From the NCBI GenBank assembly GCA_003501525.1, contig DNPI01000075.1, positions 1-10,305 on the forward strand: a stretch of 10,305 bases of DNA, written 5' to 3'. The notes under the pieces were generated by a model. It was not told the DNA's origin and did no database searches. It saw only the letters and a program-made list of their open reading frames with translations. Numbering within the stretch: the first letter of the stretch is position 1; each line of letters starts with the position of its first letter. The DNA is from Planctomycetota bacterium (GTDB taxonomy: Bacteria; Planctomycetota; UBA1135). This document shows, piece after piece, positions 7,059 to 10,305 of the stretch. The position numbers and the translations under genes are program-made.

Positions 7059-8658
7059 CGAGTTTCGCTGCTGGGGTAGATAATAGATTACCGGAATCTA
7101 AGAGGAATCCTTTCTCGCCCAAGGACAACAACTCCATCTGATGATGGAAGGAGATGCGAGCCAGAATCCAATCGGTCAAAGCAGAATTGGCAGAGTCTTG
7201 AGCAGCTACCAGAGAACGACGCGCCTCCAAAACATTGCGAGTATTTGAACGTCCTGCCTCCAAACTCAATTCGGTGCTAGCTACCCGCTGCTTCGCGAGT
7301 TCCGCCGCGTTCTTTTGAATCTCGTAACCCTGGCGGGCATTCCGGAGCCCACGAATTTCATCTCTTAAATCGGCATGGATTTTGTCACGCGTCTCCTGTT
7401 CGTTTCGACGAGCAGTTTCCAAGTCAATTTGACTATTGCGAAAGGCATTACGCTCTGGGATGCGATTAACAGGCAAATCGAATGAAAACCCGGCGGCCCA
7501 AGCCGTCGCAGATGACCCAGAATTCTCAGCGGAGGCTTCAAGGTCCAAACCCATTCTGAGGGCTTCGGCGGACACTTCAACACGACGTTCGGCATCAATA
7601 ACGGAATCCGCAACGTTTAAATAATCCAATCGACGAGAAAGAGCTAAACCTAGGGCTTGGTCCTCGCCAACTTGAAATAGAGGATCCTCTCCTAAGGGCT
7701 CTTCATCTCCCCCCGTGGGCGCCAAAGCCACAATCGTCTCCACCGGAATTCCCAAAAACAGCTTGAACTCATCCAGCTGTCGACTCAAATTTTCACGAAG
7801 CACCAAAAGCCGATTTTCTGATTCGAGTTCGTCCTGCCGAGCCTGATCGGCTTCAATATCGCTGAGCTGCCCAGCCTCAGCAAGCGCGCGATTTCGGCGA
7901 CTCAGAAGAATTAAACCCTCAAAATTAGCCTCCTCGTTGGCCACGGTATTAGCGGAGGCCAGCAACTGATAAAAGCGAGAAGCAACATCGAAGGCAAACG
8001 ACCTTCGGAATCGCTCGAAGGTGCGAACTTGGTAAACCAAATCCCGCTCCGCTTGGGTCAGAGGCTCCCGAACAACGGCGCGAGCCGAGCCACCTAGAAG
8101 CGGTTGTGTGATGCTGAAAGAAGCGTCGCGCATTACCGCCCATCCTTCTCCATCACGAACTACGCGAAAAAGGCTACTGCCAACACTAGCCACAACCTGC
8201 GCACCCGTTCCTAAGAGACGGCTCATCCCCAAACTGACGCTGGCGTCATCCTGAGCATCGGCTCCTTCGCTGCCAGCACGCGTAGTTGCCGCATCCACAG
8301 TGAACTGCGTTCCGAATTTCCACTGCTCCAAAGTCAGAGATAAAGAGGCTCCATACAGCTGCTCCTTTTGACTCTGGAAATCTCGACTATTCTCAGCAGC
8401 AATCTCCAGACAATCCACCAAGTCTAAGGGTGGAAGAGAAGCAATCTCTCGGCGCAAGATTCTCTGCCGCAAACTATTCTCAGGTGGATTAATGCGAAAC
8501 TCTCCTGCCGGTCCGAACAATTCCATACGCCGAGTTTCTAAGAGTTCGTACGCTTCAGAATCAGCACTTTTAGAGGCAGATTCAGGTGAAACGCAGCCAC
8601 AAATTACGAGTACCCCTAGGGCAAAAAAGGAGGGACAGGCAAGGTGACGAGACCTCAT
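7042..8658 (-). CDS. TolC/NodT-type outer-membrane efflux lipoprotein
   Basis: A 538-residue protein with two tandem outer-membrane-efflux repeats, the architecture that trimerises into a TolC-like channel-tunnel. The N-terminus has a signal peptide ending in LVICGC (17-22), a plausible lipobox with C22 as the lipidated residue, as in NodT-group proteins. The first repeat includes LVDCLEIAAENSRDFQSQKE and TQPLLGGSAR, the latter typical of the beta-barrel/helix junction, then long helices (RNRALAEAGQLSDIEADQAR). The second repeat includes NRIPERNAFRNSQIDLETAR and LSLEAGRSNTRNVLEARRSL, the usual equatorial-helix pattern. It would form the exit duct for the exporter encoded downstream. The gene starts 33 bp after the DCC gene ends and overlaps the adaptor gene by 17 bp, so it precedes its partners in the operon. 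The ATG at 8658 lacks a Shine-Dalgarno, but the signal peptide supports it. Confidence 0.92.
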   Translation of the reverse strand: MRSRHLACPSFFALGVLVICGCVSPESASKSADSEAYELLETRRMELFGPAGEFRINPPENSLRQRILRREIASLPPLDLVDCLEIAAENSRDFQSQKEQLYGASLSLTLEQWKFGTQFTVDAATTRAGSEGADAQDDASVSLGMSRLLGTGAQVVASVGSSLFRVVRDGEGWAVMRDASFSITQPLLGGSARAVVREPLTQAERDLVYQVRTFERFRRSFAFDVASRFYQLLASANTVANEEANFEGLILLSRRNRALAEAGQLSDIEADQARQDELESENRLLVLRENLSRQLDEFKLFLGIPVETIVALAPTGGDEEPLGEDPLFQVGEDQALGLALSRRLDYLNVADSVIDAERRVEVSAEALRMGLDLEASAENSGSSATAWAAGFSFDLPVNRIPERNAFRNSQIDLETARRNEQETRDKIHADLRDEIRGLRNARQGYEIQKNAAELAKQRVASTELSLEAGRSNTRNVLEARRSLVAAQDSANSALTDWILARISFHHQMELLSLGEKGFLLDSGNLLSTPAAKLDESRD

Positions 8659-8690
8659 AGGTCCATTCTATGTTCATCCCCGCAATGCCC

Positions 8691-9062
8691 TTACTCCCGG
8701 TGCCGATTGCGAGCTATCGCAGAGTAGACCCAAGCTGACCACGCCGACGGCAACAAGCCGAAGAACGATGCAAAGAAAGCAACAGGGCCACCTATGCAAT
8801 TAGCCGCCAACAGAACCGCACCCATCCCTGTTCGGATTTTTCCATCCTGGCCCACCGCAACTAAGGCATCAGGAAGCGATGTCCTCACATCCTCACTAAT
8901 TGCAGCTTTGAACTCATCGCCTTGTAGTGGACGGAAAACGATTCGCTTTCCCTCGGGGTCCTTCTTTGCCATTTTCTTTGCCCAGCGGAGACATCGCGCA
9001 CACTCTGCATCAAAGAAGATACGCACGGGTGAAGACGCTTCACCCACCCCGGTAATGCCCAT
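8691..9062 (-). CDS. DCC-family thiol-disulfide oxidoreductase-like protein
   Basis: This 123-residue protein belongs to the DCC (DUF393) family, named after its conserved DxxCxxC motif. Here the motif is FDAECARC (D18, C21, C24), close to the N-terminus after a beta strand (VRIFF), as in the family, although the usual glycine after D is an alanine. Further family traits are RPLQGDEFKAA (48-58), DALVAVGQDGKIRTGMGAVL (85-104 region), a hydrophobic segment (FFASFFGLLPSAW) and the ending YSAIARNRHRE, which matches the common Y..(I/V)ARNR tail. The family has a thioredoxin-like fold and is thought to act in redox or thiol exchange, but the biochemistry is poorly known. The start overlaps the end of the upstream two-domain gene by 23 bp; the in-frame GTG codons at V6 and V13 are possible alternative starts. 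The exporter genes follow, so it may be co-transcribed with them, though a functional link is only inferred. Confidence 0.85.
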   Translation of the reverse strand: MGITGVGEASSPVRIFFDAECARCLRWAKKMAKKDPEGKRIVFRPLQGDEFKAAISEDVRTSLPDALVAVGQDGKIRTGMGAVLLAANCIGGPVAFFASFFGLLPSAWSAWVYSAIARNRHRE

Positions 9063-10305
9063 CAGGGAGGACCCTAGGCAAATTGAATTCTGGGTTTGTC
9101 AAAATTTCATACACCCCAGGATCAGTTTCCAGCAAATCCATTGTTGTAGTTGGTCTCCATTCGTGCCCAATCTCTTCTTTCCGACCCGGGAAATCCTGAC
9201 CACCCAAAAGAGTGGTCAGAGCCCAATAAAAATATTCCGCCGCTTGACACTCATAATCGCAAGTCCGGTCGTCATAGGTGTACCAAGCGTTTTTCGGATA
9301 TCGTCGCGGGACTCGCTCGAATTCTCCTCCGCGAGCCACATTCATCGCTCGCGTCAATTTCGAGTCCACTCCAAATCCAAAGGTCTCTGGATAAGCATGC
9401 TCCCAGCCATGGGAGACAAGATGGAGGACCTCTTCTAGAGAAGCGTCAAATCGACCTGCAAGCCTTTTCCCTTCAGCATCACAAGAGTGAGGCGCCCCAT
9501 CCGGTCGAGTTTCTTCACCATAAAGATCCTGCCCCATTCTCCAACCGGCCTCGTCCCAAGCAGAGAAATGACGTCCAATCTGGCGCATATCTCTTTCACG
9601 TTTAGGCATGACCAAAAATGCTCCTTCCTCGCGCAATATCTCAAGCACCCGAACATCATCAACAAGGCCATCCTCATTGTTATCGAGCCACTCCGCAAGT
9701 ACACGAGAAGCGTGAAGCAATTTCTCTTCGGGTAAATTTGGGGTTCCCAGAACTTGAACGCCAAAAATATCAACCCGTCGAGTAAACACATCATGAAAAA
9801 CAGCAAAGCGACCAATGTCACCAATAGGAACAGCTTCAATGGCCATCGGAGGCACAACAAAGTTCTCTGCGAGAAATAAAACGACTGCGTCAGCCATGGC
9901 CGGAATAGACCAAGAATGATTAGCTGCTTTTCGTACACTCCAAGGAAGCTCTAATTGAATAGAGCGCAAACCTTCTCCGCGATGCCTGCGCGTGATGTAA
10001 CCACCATTAAAGTAAGGCTTACCAGCTGGATGAGGGATTGAGGGTGAAGGGACCGCACGCAAACCCGCATCCTCAAGTCGAGCACCAAGACTGCTGGAGC
10101 CACGAATCCACTCCGAGTCAGAAAGCTCGCTATCCGGCTTGGCAAGATTTGCAGCTGAAACTGCGTGGCCAAGCTCGATCCAATCCTCTTCATGAGCATG
10201 CCCGTGAATATCGAGGACCAAGGCCCTTCCTTGACCCAGAGCACGAGCCGATCGACCGGCTCTCTCCAAGGCCCCGTGATAGACGCTCCAGGCTTTTCCA
10301 GCAGC
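9040..10305 (-). CDS. N-formylglutamate-amidohydrolase-like region fused to an uncharacterised EF-hand-like/HxxxH domain (partial, N-terminus beyond window)
   Basis: The frame is open from the right edge to a TGA at 9040, giving 421 residues; the N-terminus is missing. I number residues from the TTG at 10269, which is probably internal because the upstream codons read AAGKAWSVYHGAL, continuing the domain. Residues up to about 135 resemble N-formylglutamate amidohydrolases: LVLDIHGHAHEEDWIELGH (metal-binding type histidines H22, H24, H26), YFNGGYITRRH and the SIQLELPWSVRK glutamate segment. Residues about 145-409 are a separate region that I cannot name. It has LLHASRVLAEWLDNNEDG with an EF-hand/dockerin-like loop (D196, N198, D200, G201, D204), then LEEVLHLVSHGWEHAYP (H283xxxH287), NAWYTYDDRTCDYEC (C337, C341) and a conserved-looking end, LPDGHYRG. 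The HxxxH with flanking acids suggests a metal site. I recall similar unannotated proteins from marine bacteria, but cannot search. It precedes and overlaps the DCC gene. Confidence 0.75.
   Translation of the reverse strand, partial: AAGKAWSVYHGALERAGRSARALGQGRALVLDIHGHAHEEDWIELGHAVSAANLAKPDSELSDSEWIRGSSSLGARLEDAGLRAVPSPSIPHPAGKPYFNGGYITRRHRGEGLRSIQLELPWSVRKAANHSWSIPAMADAVVLFLAENFVVPPMAIEAVPIGDIGRFAVFHDVFTRRVDIFGVQVLGTPNLPEEKLLHASRVLAEWLDNNEDGLVDDVRVLEILREEGAFLVMPKRERDMRQIGRHFSAWDEAGWRMGQDLYGEETRPDGAPHSCDAEGKRLAGRFDASLEEVLHLVSHGWEHAYPETFGFGVDSKLTRAMNVARGGEFERVPRRYPKNAWYTYDDRTCDYECQAAEYFYWALTTLLGGQDFPGRKEEIGHEWRPTTTMDLLETDPGVYEILTNPEFNLPRVLPDGHYRGG

Noticed and set aside
8794..9438. 214-codon plus-strand open frame
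   Set aside because: It runs antisense across both the DCC gene and the end of the hydrolase-like gene, which have convincing motifs; its product looks random.
9435..9938. 167-codon minus-strand frame rich in L, F and W, suggesting a membrane protein
   Set aside because: It is an alternative frame of the two-domain hydrolase-like gene, whose own frame has conserved-looking motifs over the same bases.
10267..10269. TTG as start of the hydrolase-like protein
   Set aside because: The frame stays open to the window edge and the upstream residues (SVYHGAL) fit the expected domain, so the true start lies outside the window.

Overview
The window (about half G+C) carries seven intact or nearly intact protein genes plus a partial one at the left edge, on two strands, with almost no non-coding DNA. 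No tRNA, rRNA, CRISPR array, insertion sequence or phage gene was seen. The family mix suggests a Gram-negative, possibly Planctomycetota- or PVC-like or similar environmental bacterium: a long-hairpin membrane fusion protein with a TolC/NodT-type lipoprotein partner, an NfuA-like protein with an Nfu N-domain, and very few Shine-Dalgarno sequences. The taxonomic call is an inference with low to moderate confidence.

Layout. Positions 1-747 (minus, running off the left edge) encode a BioF2/CelD-like GNAT acyltransferase. It diverges across a 67-bp gap from a plus-strand pair: a NodU/CmcH-type O-carbamoyltransferase with a C-terminal extension (815-2869), followed 14 bp later by an NfuA-like iron-sulfur carrier (2884-3483). 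These meet, across a 43-bp convergent gap with a small hairpin, a long minus-strand gene train that enters from the right edge. In transcription order the train is: a two-domain protein joining an N-formylglutamate-amidohydrolase-like region to an uncharacterised EF-hand-like/HxxxH region (10305-9040), a DCC-family thiol-disulfide protein (9062-8691), a TolC/NodT-like outer-membrane lipoprotein (8658-7042), a periplasmic membrane fusion protein (7058-5493), a MacB/LolD-type ATPase (5487-4798) and a MacB/FtsX-type permease (4765-3527).

How they work together. The last four genes form a complete MacAB-TolC-type tripartite exporter, with ATPase and permease encoded separately. Gene overlaps (23 bp and 17 bp) and tiny gaps suggest one operon, possibly led by the two-domain hydrolase-like protein and the DCC protein. 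The export substrate cannot be read from the sequence. The carbamoyltransferase and the divergent acyltransferase could both modify a small molecule or surface glycan, but nothing in the window ties them to the exporter.

Most noteworthy: the two-domain protein at the right edge, the carbamoyltransferase C-terminal extension and its coupling to an Fe-S carrier, and the permease that lacks any ATG or GTG start in its N-terminal region.
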